DNA of 64,000 nt from NCBI RefSeq assembly GCF_014678725.1, contig NZ_CP061497.1:2310001-2374000 (forward strand). The letters are read 5' to 3'. Below, one piece after another: positions 9,558 through 21,372 of the stretch (position 1 is its first letter; each line of letters begins with the position of its first letter). The notes under the pieces were generated by a model. The model was not told the origin of the DNA, searched no databases, and worked only from the letters and a program-made list of their open reading frames with translations. Position numbers and translations under genes: made by a program. The stretch is from Thermomonas sp. XSG. GTDB lineage: Bacteria; Pseudomonadota; Gammaproteobacteria; Xanthomonadales; Xanthomonadaceae.

Positions 9558-11009
9558 TCAATCCACCGAGAATGTCCAGCTGCGCGGTGACAGTTTTTCT
9601 CCTGCGCGGCTGGTGAAGCCGCCGTCGGACTCGCTGTTCAGCAGCAACCGGTAGCGCGCGCCTGCTTCCAGCCTCACGGGGATCCGCAGCACCTGTTTCG
9701 CCTCGTCCCAAGCCGGCTTCCCGGTGACCGTCGGGACGTCGCCGAAGATCGCGATGCGCCCGTCCATCGGGCGGTCGAAATGCAGCTCCAGCACGCTGTC
9801 ACCGGCGGCCAGTCGGGCGCCCTCGGCGGGCGACAGCGTGGTCAGCTGCGGCCCTTGTGCGAGAACGCGGGCCTGTTCCGCTGCCAATCGCTGTTGCTCC
9901 GCCACGATGCGGGCGCCGTTGTCCGCTGCCCAGTCGTCCAGCAGCGTGGCCACCGCGGGCGCGGTGCCGGCGTCGAAGCGCGGTTTGCCGGCGGCTTCGG
10001 CGGTGTCCAGCAGGTCCGCCAGTGCCGGTGTCCAGGGGAAGCCCTTGCCCTGGTCCTCTGCGATCGCGCGCCGCAAAACCGCTTCCTCGCCGTGCTGGCG
10101 CAGATAGCTGAGAGTGTTGGCGCGCACCAGTGACTCGTACAGCAGGATCCGCGGTTCGCCATAGGCCAGGCCGCGCATGGTCGGGGCGACGACGTCGAAC
10201 AGCCGCTGCGCCGGCGCGGCGAGGACGCCCATGCTGTCGTCGACCCACGGGTTCAGGTAGACGTGGTGGAATTCGTGCACCAGCAGCGCCAGCTGCGCAT
10301 CGGCCGGGTAATCGATGGCTTCGCCGGCGCGGATCGTGGGCGTGGCCAGCACGCCGTAGACCGTGTCACCCACGCGCACGGCGTAACTGTTGAGTCCGTC
10401 CAGCAGGCCCGGTACCACCACGAAGTGGTGGATGCCCTGCGCGGGCAGCCGCTGCGCGTACCAGCGCAGGTCCAGCCGTTGCTGCAGGTTGGCGCGGATG
10501 CGGGCTTCCACCTCGGCATGCACGGCGCGCTGGCCGGCGAAGAAGGCGCGGGCACCGGTGTCGCGTTCGAAGCGCTTGGCCGCCTGCAGGAAGCTGCGCA
10601 GTGACGCCCCGTCCCAGCGCGGGTCCAGGCTGTCCGGCCACGGGGCCAGCGGCAGCGCCGGCGACCAGTCGCTCGATGCGCCCATCAGGCCCGCTTCCAC
10701 CACCGCGTTGTAGGCGATCCGGCGCTGCTCGCGCAGGGCACGCAGGGTGGCGACCGCAGGGTGGCCGCGGAACGGCGCGAAGTGCGCGTCCACCGCGCGG
10801 TCGTAGGCCTCGATGCCGCGAGCTTGGTATTCCTCGAAGCCGGCCAGCCTGGCCATCACCGCGGCGAGCTCGACCCGCGGGTCGACGCGGACTTCAATGG
10901 CTTGCGGCACCGCCGCCGTTGCGGAACCGATGCCACTGGCGGGCGCGGTGGCGGGGGCAAGGGCGCCGAGCAGGACGCCCAGCAGCAGGCGGTGACGGAT
11001 CGTGTTCAT
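9558..11009 (-). CDS. DUF4932-type exported HExxH protein
   Basis: A 483-residue exported protein: signal peptide about 1-30, then a body with HEFHHVYLNPWVDD, an HExxH zinc-site motif typical of the DUF4932 family and suggesting a metallopeptidase, although catalysis is unproven. The last ~95 residues (from LSPAEGARLAAGD) form an Ig-like beta domain ending TFSVD. The ATG at 11009 is preferred since it yields the signal peptide; a TTG at 11051 is possible. It sits between TonB receptor 1 and a serine hydrolase in the same orientation. A TAGATT -10-like sequence at 11050-11055 lies 40 nt upstream of the ATG. Confidence 0.75.
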   Translation of the reverse strand: MNTIRHRLLLGVLLGALAPATAPASGIGSATAAVPQAIEVRVDPRVELAAVMARLAGFEEYQARGIEAYDRAVDAHFAPFRGHPAVATLRALREQRRIAYNAVVEAGLMGASSDWSPALPLAPWPDSLDPRWDGASLRSFLQAAKRFERDTGARAFFAGQRAVHAEVEARIRANLQQRLDLRWYAQRLPAQGIHHFVVVPGLLDGLNSYAVRVGDTVYGVLATPTIRAGEAIDYPADAQLALLVHEFHHVYLNPWVDDSMGVLAAPAQRLFDVVAPTMRGLAYGEPRILLYESLVRANTLSYLRQHGEEAVLRRAIAEDQGKGFPWTPALADLLDTAEAAGKPRFDAGTAPAVATLLDDWAADNGARIVAEQQRLAAEQARVLAQGPQLTTLSPAEGARLAAGDSVLELHFDRPMDGRIAIFGDVPTVTGKPAWDEAKQVLRIPVRLEAGARYRLLLNSESDGGFTSRAGEKLSPRSWTFSVD

Positions 11010-11146
11010 GGGCGCGCAGCGGCAGGCGGCGCATGGCCGCGATTCCGGCAATCTAGGGCCCGGCGGGGCGGCGGGAAAGTGACGTCCGACAGGGGCAGGC
11101 CCACGCGACGACAGGCCCGCGCCGCGCTAGGTTGTCGTGGGTCAGG

Positions 11147-12334
11147 TCAGGGGTCTGCCGCCTGCAGGAACGCGGTGCCGATCTCGAGTGCGGTCTGGTA
11201 GGGCGTCGGCTCGTTGCGGTTGCTGAGCAGGATCACCGTCAGATGCTGTCCGGGCCAACGGATGATGGTGTTGCGGAAGCCGATGCTCTCGCCGGAATGC
11301 CATTGCCGGCTACCGTCTTCGTTCACCCGCCAGCCGTAGCCGTAGTAGGTCGCTTCCGGATCGCCGGAGACCTTCACCTGCTTGCCGAACGCGCGCGCGC
11401 GCATGGCGTCGTCGAGCAGGCGGTCGTCGTACAGCGCGGCGTCCCAGCGTGCCAGGTCGTCGATGTTGGAGTAGATGCCGCCGTCGCCGAGCACCGCGCT
11501 GTAGGCATTCTGGTCGGTGCGCTGCCAGATTCCGTCCTGTTCGCTGTAACCCCAGGCGCGATGGCGGATGGACGGGCCGTCGGCGACATAGGCCAGCGAG
11601 CTGCGCATGCCCAGCGGCTTGAAGATGCGGCTGCGCAGGAAGTCGGGAAAGCTCTGGCCGGAAGCGCGCTCCACCACCAGCGCAAGCAGGGCGTAGCCGC
11701 TGTTGCTGTAGCGATAGGTGCTGCCGGGCGTGAAGTTCAGCCGGTCCTGTTGTTCAAGCAAGGCCAGTACGCCGGCGTCGCTGATCTGGCCCGGGTAGGG
11801 CTTGGCCATCAGGTCTTCGTAATCCAGCACGCCGGACGTGTGATCGAGCAGGTGCTGCAGGGTGATGCCATCCGCTGCGGGCGGCAGGCTGGGCAGCCAC
11901 CTGCGAACCGGGTCGTCGATCGAGAGCTTGCCCGATTGCGCCAGCAGCAGCACTGCCGCAGCCGTGAACTGCTTGCTCACCGACGCCAGCCGGTAATTGG
12001 TGGCGGGACTGCTCTTGGTGCCGCGCTCCAGGTCCGACCGCCCATAGCTGCGCCGCACGATGGCCTTGCCATCCTTCAGCACCAGCAGCGCGGCACCGGG
12101 CACATCGCCCTCGTAAGGCTGCATCAGTCGATCAATCACGGCCATGGGCGCGGGGCTTGCGGGCGCCGTTGCGGGAACGGGGTGTGCGCCTGCCGCGCGG
12201 GCCTGGGCCATCGCGGTGTCGGACTGCTGCGGCGCCGCCTGCGCGAGTAACGGCACCAGGCACAGCGCGGACAGCAGGACCATCCGCGGCATGCAGGACG
12301 CGAGGGGGCGCGGATCTCGGAATCGGACGGACAT
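11147..12334 (-). CDS. Exported serine hydrolase of the beta-lactamase/DD-peptidase family
   Basis: A 395-residue class C beta-lactamase-fold protein with signal peptide (hydrophobic MVLLSALCLVPLLAQAAP). Catalytic motifs: SVSK (Ser nucleophile and Lys), YSN (Tyr-x-Asn) and HSGES in place of KTG. Families with these motifs include D-aminopeptidases, DD-carboxypeptidases and esterases; a classical resistance enzyme is less likely. Start at 12334 has AGGGAGA upstream. It lies only 21 nt after the racemase gene, so the two are probably co-transcribed, which favours a substrate with D-amino acids; this is inference. Confidence 0.85.
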   Translation of the reverse strand: MSVRFRDPRPLASCMPRMVLLSALCLVPLLAQAAPQQSDTAMAQARAAGAHPVPATAPASPAPMAVIDRLMQPYEGDVPGAALLVLKDGKAIVRRSYGRSDLERGTKSSPATNYRLASVSKQFTAAAVLLLAQSGKLSIDDPVRRWLPSLPPAADGITLQHLLDHTSGVLDYEDLMAKPYPGQISDAGVLALLEQQDRLNFTPGSTYRYSNSGYALLALVVERASGQSFPDFLRSRIFKPLGMRSSLAYVADGPSIRHRAWGYSEQDGIWQRTDQNAYSAVLGDGGIYSNIDDLARWDAALYDDRLLDDAMRARAFGKQVKVSGDPEATYYGYGWRVNEDGSRQWHSGESIGFRNTIIRWPGQHLTVILLSNRNEPTPYQTALEIGTAFLQAADP

Positions 12335-12355
12335 GCGGTGTGTCTCCCTGGCCGC

Positions 12356-13597
12356 TCAGCGGCGCAAGATCTTTGGATTCGAATTGCCCCAGACCGTGTA
12401 CTGGTCGGCAAGGATGACGCCGGTGATCTCCTCGATCTCGGCCTGGGTGATCTGGTCTTCGCCCTGCCTGCCGAACAGCACCGCCTCGTCGTCGGGGCGG
12501 ACGCCGACGATGTCCGTCACGTCCACCATCGTGGTGTTCATGGTGACGCGCCCGACGACGGGCGCGCGCTGTCCACGGACCAGGACGCTGCCCTTGTTGG
12601 AGTAGGCGCGGCGGTAGCCGTCCGAATATCCCACCGGCAGGTTGGCCAGCAGCGAGTCGCGGGACAGGGTGAAGGTCCGGTCGTAGCTCACCGTGCTGCC
12701 TGCCGGATACGCCTGCACGGAGGCGACGCGCGTCTTGAAGGCGGCGACATGCGCGAACGGCGGTTTGGGTGTGCCGCCATAGCCGTACAGGGCGCCGCCC
12801 GGACGCACCATGTCCAGGTGGGATTGTGGTACGTGCTGGATGGCAAACGAGTTGGCGGCGTGCAGCAGGACCTGTTCGCGGCGCAGCCGCGTGTTTGCGA
12901 ACAGCCACTCCGCGTCGTGCTGGAACGTTTCCACGTTGCGCAGCAGTTCCGCCGGATCTTCCGACGGGAAGTGTGTCATCAGGCCGACGATCTGCAGGCC
13001 TTCGTTTTCCGCCAGTGCAAGGGCTTCGCGCCGACCGGCATCGGTACGCAGCTCCACGCCGTTGCGGCTCATGCCTGCGGAATTGAGGGCCAGGTGCACG
13101 CGGGCGCGGCGGCCGCGCTTGCGGGCGACCTGGAGGATGGAATCAGCCGCCTCCAGGTTGCCGACCAGCTCCTCCACATCGTAGGGCGCAGCTGCCGCAA
13201 TCTCCCTTGCGGTGGCCAAACGCACGCGCATGATCCGCCCCTTGAACCCGCATGCGCGCGCCACGCGTGCTTCTTCGTTGCTGGCGATGCCGACGTAGGG
13301 AATGCGCGCCTTGATGACGCTGGGCATCAGCATGTCGATGCCGATGCCGTAGGCATCCGCCTTCATCACCGCGCAGACCTGCGCGCCGCCCGTCAGCATT
13401 GCGCGGATACGCTCGAGGTTGTCGTCGAAGATGGCCGGGTCCACTTCGATCCAGGCGTTCGATGCCTCTGCCCGCGATGGCTTGCGTGCGCCCAGCAGGG
13501 GTGCCGCCTGGGCTTCCACCGCAATGGCGACCGCCGTCCCCGTCGCCGCCGCGAGGAAGCGGCGGCGATCAAGCCAGATGGGACGGCGGTCGGGCAT
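12356..13597 (-). CDS. Tat-exported, probably broad-specificity amino-acid racemase (Alr/Bsr fold)
   Basis: PLP enzyme interconverting L- and D-amino acids, 413 residues. The N-terminus has a twin-arginine signal (DRRRFLAAATGTAVAIA...QAAP), pointing to a periplasmic, folded, cofactor-loaded enzyme. The PLP lysine is in VMKADAYGIG, the opposite catalytic Tyr in VSYDRTFTL; VGRVTMNTTMVDVT replaces the usual MDQ of cytosolic alanine racemases with MNT, as in the exported broad-spectrum racemases of Vibrio type. Start at 13597 chosen for the Tat signal and an AGGAG 8-9 nt upstream. Downstream hydrolase follows after 21 nt. Export argues against a role in making cytosolic D-Ala; remodelling or salvage of D-amino acids fits better. 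Confidence 0.88.
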   Translation of the reverse strand: MPDRRPIWLDRRRFLAAATGTAVAIAVEAQAAPLLGARKPSRAEASNAWIEVDPAIFDDNLERIRAMLTGGAQVCAVMKADAYGIGIDMLMPSVIKARIPYVGIASNEEARVARACGFKGRIMRVRLATAREIAAAAPYDVEELVGNLEAADSILQVARKRGRRARVHLALNSAGMSRNGVELRTDAGRREALALAENEGLQIVGLMTHFPSEDPAELLRNVETFQHDAEWLFANTRLRREQVLLHAANSFAIQHVPQSHLDMVRPGGALYGYGGTPKPPFAHVAAFKTRVASVQAYPAGSTVSYDRTFTLSRDSLLANLPVGYSDGYRRAYSNKGSVLVRGQRAPVVGRVTMNTTMVDVTDIVGVRPDDEAVLFGRQGEDQITQAEIEEITGVILADQYTVWGNSNPKILRR

Positions 13598-13720
13598 GGC
13601 GGCGCTCCTGCAAACGGGTATCGGTGGTGACAGCGGATGAGGGATGCGGGTCAGTTGATCGCCGCCCACACGCCGACGCGATGTCACGACGGCGCGCGGG
13701 CGGCGGCCCGGCAGGCAGAC

Positions 13721-16612
13721 TCAGTGGAACTTGTACTCGACCATCAAGTTGAACGAGCGCCCGCGCGGATCGGCGACACGGGGTTCCCAGGCGGCGCCGG
13801 ACGCGAAATCGACCTGGTGCGCGGTGAACGGCGGGTCGGTATTCAGCAGGTTGCGCAGGGCGAAGCTGATCTTGGTGTTTTTCATCCCCGACCAGGTCAG
13901 GCTGTAGTTGTAGGTCGTGTAGCTGTCGACGTCGGGGTTCCAGTTCGTCGGCGTGTAGAAGCCGCCCTCGACGCTCACCGGCTCCTCGTCCTTGTAGCCC
14001 GCGCGATGGACCTGGGTCAGCGTGTGCACCCAGTCGCCCTTCGCCCAGGTGAAGCCCAGCGTGTGCTTCCACTTCAGCGGCAGGTTGTAGAAGCGGACGT
14101 ACTCGCCCACCTTGTTGCTGCTGTAGGGCTCGTTGGCCAGCGATCTTTCCTTGAAAGTGTCGATGTAGCTGCCATTGAGGTTCACCTGCCAGCGCCCCCC
14201 GGCCAGCTCGCCGTTCACGTTGGCGTCCAGCTCCACGCCGCGGGTCAGGGTGCCGCCGGAATTGATGTAGCGCTGGTCGATGGCGATGACCTTGCCGCTG
14301 CTGTCGCGGATCCAGTTCTCGCCGAACAGCGCGTAGTTCGCGGTCAGCGTGGCGAGGTTGGGGACGCGGATCGTGTTGGTGCGTTCGATTTCCCACCAGT
14401 CCACGCTGATGTTGAACCTGCTGTTCGGGGCGAACACCGCGCCCAGGCTCTTCTGGGTCGACTCCTCCGGCTGCAGGTCGATCTTGCCGCCGGTGATGAT
14501 GGTGGGCTGGATCAGGTCGCAGCCCGGAATGGTCGAATTGACCGAGCCGCCGGGGCAGCTGGCGGGATCGACGAGGTCGCGACCGAAGTACTCCACGCGG
14601 TTCACGCCGGCGAAGAGCTTGGTGAATTCCGGCACCTTGAAGCCGGTGCTGTAGGCGCCGCGGAACGCCAGCGACTCAACCGGCTGCCACTTGAACGCGT
14701 ATTTCGGATTGGTGGTCCCGCCGAAGGTGTCGTACTGGTCGCGCCGCACGGCCAGCGTCACGTCGAAGCCCTTCACGATCGGCACGTAGGCTTCCACGTA
14801 GAGCGCCTTGACATCGCGGGTCACCTTGGGGAGTTCGCTGGTGTCGTCGAACGGCGCCTGGTACAGCGTGTTGTAGTTGAGCGGCAGGCCGTTGAGCACC
14901 TGGACGCCACCGAACTTGTATTCCTCGCGGCGCGCCTCGACGCCCGTGGCCAGTTGTACTTCTTCTCCCCACAGGCTGAAGCCGAGGCCGCCGCTGAAGC
15001 TGGCATCCAGGGTGGTGACGGCGGATTCGCCGCCGTACAGGTGCACGCCGGTGGCCGAAGCCGCCTGCAGCGCCGCCATGCCTTCCGCGCTCTGCTGCTC
15101 GCCGGGCGTCAGGAACGGATTCAGCAGGCCGCTGCCGAGCGCCTGCTTGAGGCCGCTCGAGAAGTAGTACCCGCCGGCCAGGACCGACTCGGCCTTGTTG
15201 GACGCATGCGACAGGCCAACGTCGTAGTCCCAGTTGCCAATGCTGCCCTCCACCCCGGCCAGCAGCCGGAACGCCTTGGTGGTGGTTTCGATCTGGCGCG
15301 GTCCACACGCGACGCAGCGCCAGCGGTACGGGATCTTGTTGCCGTAGACCAGGTTGGCCGGGCCGAAATAGTTGGTCAGCGCATTGAAGATCTTGTCGTA
15401 GGTCGCCCGCGTCTGGCTGTTCAGCGGATACCAGGTGCTGGGGTCGAGGACGGCGGTCGCCGATGCGCTGGACGTCAGCTGCAGGGGTTCGTACTCGCGC
15501 TGGGATTTCACCTGCGACGCCATCAGCTCCGCGTAGAACTTGTGGTTGGCGCCGATCTTGAAGGTGGCCCGGCCCAGCGCCTGCACGCCCTCCAGAGGCT
15601 GTTGCAGCGGCTGTGCCGCCGGGTAGTCCCAGGCGCAGGCGTACTTGGAGCTGGCGCTGTCCCACAGGCGGTAGTCATACGGCCCCATGTTGTCGCCGCC
15701 ATTGGCACAGCCAGCGCCACCCGGCAGGTTGAGGATGTTGATGAAGCGCTGGGCGCCCCCGCCGGCGGGGTCCGTCAGGCCACCCTGGATGATGCCGCCC
15801 GCGGCATTGGTCACCGTCGCGAACGGGGTGCCCCGGGTGTCGGGCGAAACGCCGCGATCCGGCTGGAAGCTGTTGGCGAAGTCGCGCTGGTGGCTGCGCA
15901 GGATCTCGCTGCGACGGTAGTTGACCGTGCCCCAGACGTTCCAGCCATCGGCCTCGAGGTCGCCGGTACCGGCAAGGATGCTGGAGGTGTAGATGTTGCC
16001 GCCGCCTTCCTGCGTCACGTCCAGGCCGGCGTTGACGACGATGCCCTGGTAGTCGCTGCGGGTGATGAAGTTGATGACGCCGCCGATGGCGTCGGTGCCG
16101 TACATCGCCGAGGCGCCGTCGCGCAGGACCTCAACGCGCTCGATCGCCGCGAAGGGAATGGAGTTCAGGTCCACCGCTTGGCCACGCAGGCCGTGGGTTG
16201 CCACGCGGCGGCCGTTCAACAGTACCAGCGTGGCGTCGGAGCCCTGGCCGCGCAGGTTGGCGCCGGAGACGCCTGCGGTGCCGCGCAGTTCCCCCAGATC
16301 CATGTCGACGGAGGCCGAAACCATGCCATCCGCGCCATTGCCGGCGACATTGAGGAATTGCAGCAGCTGCTCCGCCGAGGTAATGCCTTGCGCCTCGATG
16401 GCCGCCTTCTGCACGATGGTGATCGGGAGGGCCGCTTCCACGTCGGTGCGCTTGATGCGCGACCCGGTCACGGTCACGGTATCCAGTGTCCGCGTTTGCT
16501 TTTCGGTCTTGTTGTCGTCGCCGGCTTGCTGCTGGGCGATGGCCGGCAGGGCGAGGGCGGAGAGCAGGGCGAGCGTCAGGTGGCGCAGGACGGGCTTGTG
16601 GCGTGAAGCCAT
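13721..16612 (-). CDS. TonB-dependent receptor 2
   Basis: Outer-membrane receptor of 963 residues, paralogue of the receptor at 6438-9335. Signal peptide 1-26 (LSALALPAIAQQ), TLDTVTVTGSRIKR, plug with LRGQGSDATLVLLNGRR and RVEVLRDGASAMYGTDAIGG, barrel with RWRCVACGPRQIETTT, and a terminal aromatic strand (LMVEYKFH). Unlike most porin-like barrels the chain ends Phe-His. Start at 16612 preceded by AGGGGAA. First gene of the minus-strand cluster; TAGAGT at about 16705-16710 followed by GGGCCAGG resembles the promoter-like element before receptor 1, suggesting shared control. Substrate unknown. Confidence 0.93.
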   Translation of the reverse strand: MASRHKPVLRHLTLALLSALALPAIAQQQAGDDNKTEKQTRTLDTVTVTGSRIKRTDVEAALPITIVQKAAIEAQGITSAEQLLQFLNVAGNGADGMVSASVDMDLGELRGTAGVSGANLRGQGSDATLVLLNGRRVATHGLRGQAVDLNSIPFAAIERVEVLRDGASAMYGTDAIGGVINFITRSDYQGIVVNAGLDVTQEGGGNIYTSSILAGTGDLEADGWNVWGTVNYRRSEILRSHQRDFANSFQPDRGVSPDTRGTPFATVTNAAGGIIQGGLTDPAGGGAQRFINILNLPGGAGCANGGDNMGPYDYRLWDSASSKYACAWDYPAAQPLQQPLEGVQALGRATFKIGANHKFYAELMASQVKSQREYEPLQLTSSASATAVLDPSTWYPLNSQTRATYDKIFNALTNYFGPANLVYGNKIPYRWRCVACGPRQIETTTKAFRLLAGVEGSIGNWDYDVGLSHASNKAESVLAGGYYFSSGLKQALGSGLLNPFLTPGEQQSAEGMAALQAASATGVHLYGGESAVTTLDASFSGGLGFSLWGEEVQLATGVEARREEYKFGGVQVLNGLPLNYNTLYQAPFDDTSELPKVTRDVKALYVEAYVPIVKGFDVTLAVRRDQYDTFGGTTNPKYAFKWQPVESLAFRGAYSTGFKVPEFTKLFAGVNRVEYFGRDLVDPASCPGGSVNSTIPGCDLIQPTIITGGKIDLQPEESTQKSLGAVFAPNSRFNISVDWWEIERTNTIRVPNLATLTANYALFGENWIRDSSGKVIAIDQRYINSGGTLTRGVELDANVNGELAGGRWQVNLNGSYIDTFKERSLANEPYSSNKVGEYVRFYNLPLKWKHTLGFTWAKGDWVHTLTQVHRAGYKDEEPVSVEGGFYTPTNWNPDVDSYTTYNYSLTWSGMKNTKISFALRNLLNTDPPFTAHQVDFASGAAWEPRVADPRGRSFNLMVEYKFH

Positions 16613-16799
16613 CGGTATTCCCCTAGTCGACAGGTGGCGTAGGCAGCTGTGCGCTACCGCGTGTGGAAGCGGGCCCCTGGTCCCCCGGCGCAAGCTTCCT
16701 GGCCCACTCTAGCGGGAATCCGATGCGGTTGAATATAGATTTCTTCAGAAACTATTTGTTCGAATAATCAATTCCTGAACGGACTTGACTCCCCTGAAC

Positions 16800-16830
16800 G
16801 CAGAGAGCCCCGCAAGGCGGGGCTCTCTGC
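16800..16830 (-). terminator. Hairpin after gcvP
   Basis: Perfect 14-bp stem GCAGAGAGCCCCGC / GCGGGGCTCTCTGC with an AAG loop, 24 nt beyond the gcvP stop. T tract is absent, so termination efficiency is uncertain. The adjoining 16725-16790 is clearly AT-richer than the rest and may hold promoter elements of receptor 2, though no good -35/-10 pair was found. Confidence 0.6.
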
Positions 16831-16853
16831 GCATGGCCATGGATCGCGGAGGA

Positions 16854-19766
<2,913 letters not shown>

Positions 19767-19808
19767 GGCGGCATCCGGGGGCGCGAGGGCGCAAGGAGGG
19801 GATGCCCG

Positions 19809-20017
19809 CTCTGTCCTTCTGCCTGAGAGTTTGGAAGCGCGCGGGCGGGGAGGGGAATCCGCGCGGCTTCTTGCCCCTTCGGCGCCGGTATCGCCGATGG
19901 ATGGCGTCCGATCTCTCCAGAGTGTGGTCACACGGCGGTCTTGGGCCTGAGCGATTCCGGGCGGTTGCGCCTTCGGCAGCGCTGCGGGACGAGGTCCGCG
20001 CGCTTCTCCCTCCGTGT
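19809..20017 (-). ncRNA. Tandem glycine riboswitch upstream of gcvP
   Basis: Read on the minus strand, two aptamers follow each other. Aptamer 1 (about 20017-19929) has GGAGGGAGA, GCCGAAGGCGCAA and CGCTCAGGCCCAAGACCG; aptamer 2 (about 19922-19809) has CTCTGGAGAGA, GCCGAAGGGGCAA and AAACTCTCAGGCAGAAGGA then CAGAG. These are the conserved blocks of the gcvT glycine riboswitch. The linker is only a few nucleotides. The expression platform to the gcvP start (19808-19767) shows no T-rich terminator, so control at translation is possible. Confidence 0.93.
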
Positions 20018-20023
20018 GGCGCG

Positions 20024-20029
20024 ATTATA
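20024..20029 (-). promoter_or_regulatory. Consensus -10 TATAAT of the gcvP riboswitch transcript
   Basis: TATAAT on the minus strand ends 6-7 nt before the first riboswitch nucleotide. TTGCAC at 20052-20057 could be a -35, but the 22-nt spacing is long. Confidence 0.65.
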
Positions 20030-20130
20030 GCGGCTGGCGGTAGTTGCAGGCGTGCAACGCAGCTTTTCCGCGACGGACGGCGCTCCCGCCGCTGCTATCC
20101 TGCCGGCCGGCATTCCCCCATCCCCTGGCC

Positions 20131-21372
20131 GTGACCCCACCCATCTCCTTCCGTCGCCTGGCGTTGCTGCTGGGTGGACTGTCGATGTTCGGCCCGTTCT
20201 CCATCGACACCATCTTCCCGGCGTTCCCGCAGATCGGCGCGCAGATGGGTGCGGACAAACTGGCCATGCAGCAGACCATCAGCGTCTACCTGCTGGCCTA
20301 CGCCGGGATGAGCCTGGTGCACGGCTCGCTGTCGGATGCGCTGGGGCGGCGGCGGGTGATCCTGGGCGGGCTGGTGGTGTTCCTGCTGGCCTCGGTGGGC
20401 TGCGCGCTGGCCACCACGTTGCCGCAGTTGCTGGCGTTCCGCGCGCTGCAGGGCCTGAGCGCGGGGGTGGGGCTGATCGTGGGGCGCGCGGTGATCCGCG
20501 ACGTGCTGCACGGCGACGACGCGCAGCGGCTGATGAGTCAGGTGTCGATGATCTTCGGCATCGCCCCGGCGGTGGCGCCAGTGCTGGGCGGCTGGCTGCT
20601 GGGCTGGCACCGATGGCCGGCGATCTTCTGGTTCCTGATGGCGTTCGCGGCGGTGCTGATCGTGGCAGTCTGGCGCGGCCTGCCGGAAACCCATCCGCCT
20701 GCGGCGCGGCTGCCGCTGCGGCCGCCCGTGCTGCTGCGCGGCTACCTGGAGATGGCGCGCAACCCGCGCTTCCTGCGCCTGTCGATGGCGGCGGCGCTCA
20801 ACTTCGGTGCGCTGTTCCTGTACATCGCTTCCGCCCCGGCCTTCGTGCTGGACCTGCTGCGGCTGCGCGAGCAGCAGTTCGGCTGGTTCTTCATCCCGAT
20901 GATCGGCGGGATGATGCTGGGTGCATTCGTTTCCGGCCGCGCCGCCGGGCGCATCGACGGCCGCCGGCTGGCCAACATCGGCTTCGCCTGCTGCGGCACC
21001 GCCATGGCGCTCAACCTGGGCTACACCCTGTGGGCCGACGTGCCGGCGGTGCCGTGGGCGGTGCTGCCGATGAGCCTGCTCGCGTTCGGCATCGCGCTGG
21101 TGTTCCCGATCATCACCCTCGCCATCCTCGACATGTACCCGCACCGGCGCGGCAGCGCGTCGTCGTTGCAGGCCTTCTTCGGCCTGCTGGGCAACGCGGT
21201 CATCGCCGGCCTGCTGTCGCCGCTGCTCAGCGACAGCGCCCTGCAACTGGCGCTGGGCGCCGCCGCGTTCGTGCTGGGCGGCTGGCTGTTTTGGTGGTGG
21301 GAAAACCGCGTCTCTGGGCGCGCCCTGCGGGTGCCGCTGGTGCCAGCCGCCATGGAGCCTAGCGAGCTGTAG
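20131..21372 (+). CDS. Bcr/CflA family MFS drug exporter
   Basis: A 413-residue proton-coupled transporter with about 12 hydrophobic helices. GPFSIDTIFPAFPQIG in helix 1 resembles the Bcr/CflA signature, and HGSLSDALGRRRVILGG is the MFS loop 2-3 motif. The family exports bicyclomycin, sulfonamides or dipeptides; substrate here is unknown. Start: GTG at 20131 (VTPPISFRRLALL) fits the family; a longer frame from 20044 overlaps the promoter-like TATCCT at 20096-20101. No Shine-Dalgarno sequence is seen. The last 14 nt overlap the 3' end of the convergent APC gene. Confidence 0.85.
   Translation: MTPPISFRRLALLLGGLSMFGPFSIDTIFPAFPQIGAQMGADKLAMQQTISVYLLAYAGMSLVHGSLSDALGRRRVILGGLVVFLLASVGCALATTLPQLLAFRALQGLSAGVGLIVGRAVIRDVLHGDDAQRLMSQVSMIFGIAPAVAPVLGGWLLGWHRWPAIFWFLMAFAAVLIVAVWRGLPETHPPAARLPLRPPVLLRGYLEMARNPRFLRLSMAAALNFGALFLYIASAPAFVLDLLRLREQQFGWFFIPMIGGMMLGAFVSGRAAGRIDGRRLANIGFACCGTAMALNLGYTLWADVPAVPWAVLPMSLLAFGIALVFPIITLAILDMYPHRRGSASSLQAFFGLLGNAVIAGLLSPLLSDSALQLALGAAAFVLGGWLFWWWENRVSGRALRVPLVPAAMEPSEL

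Noticed and set aside
11147-12334. Serine hydrolase as an antibiotic-resistance beta-lactamase
   Set aside because: Motifs fit the wide class C/DD-peptidase fold, with HSG instead of KTG, and the operon partner is a racemase; resistance is not supported.
13637-16606. A 989-codon plus-strand frame opposite TonB receptor 2
   Set aside because: Same reason; the minus strand encodes a complete receptor with signal peptide and ribosome-binding site.
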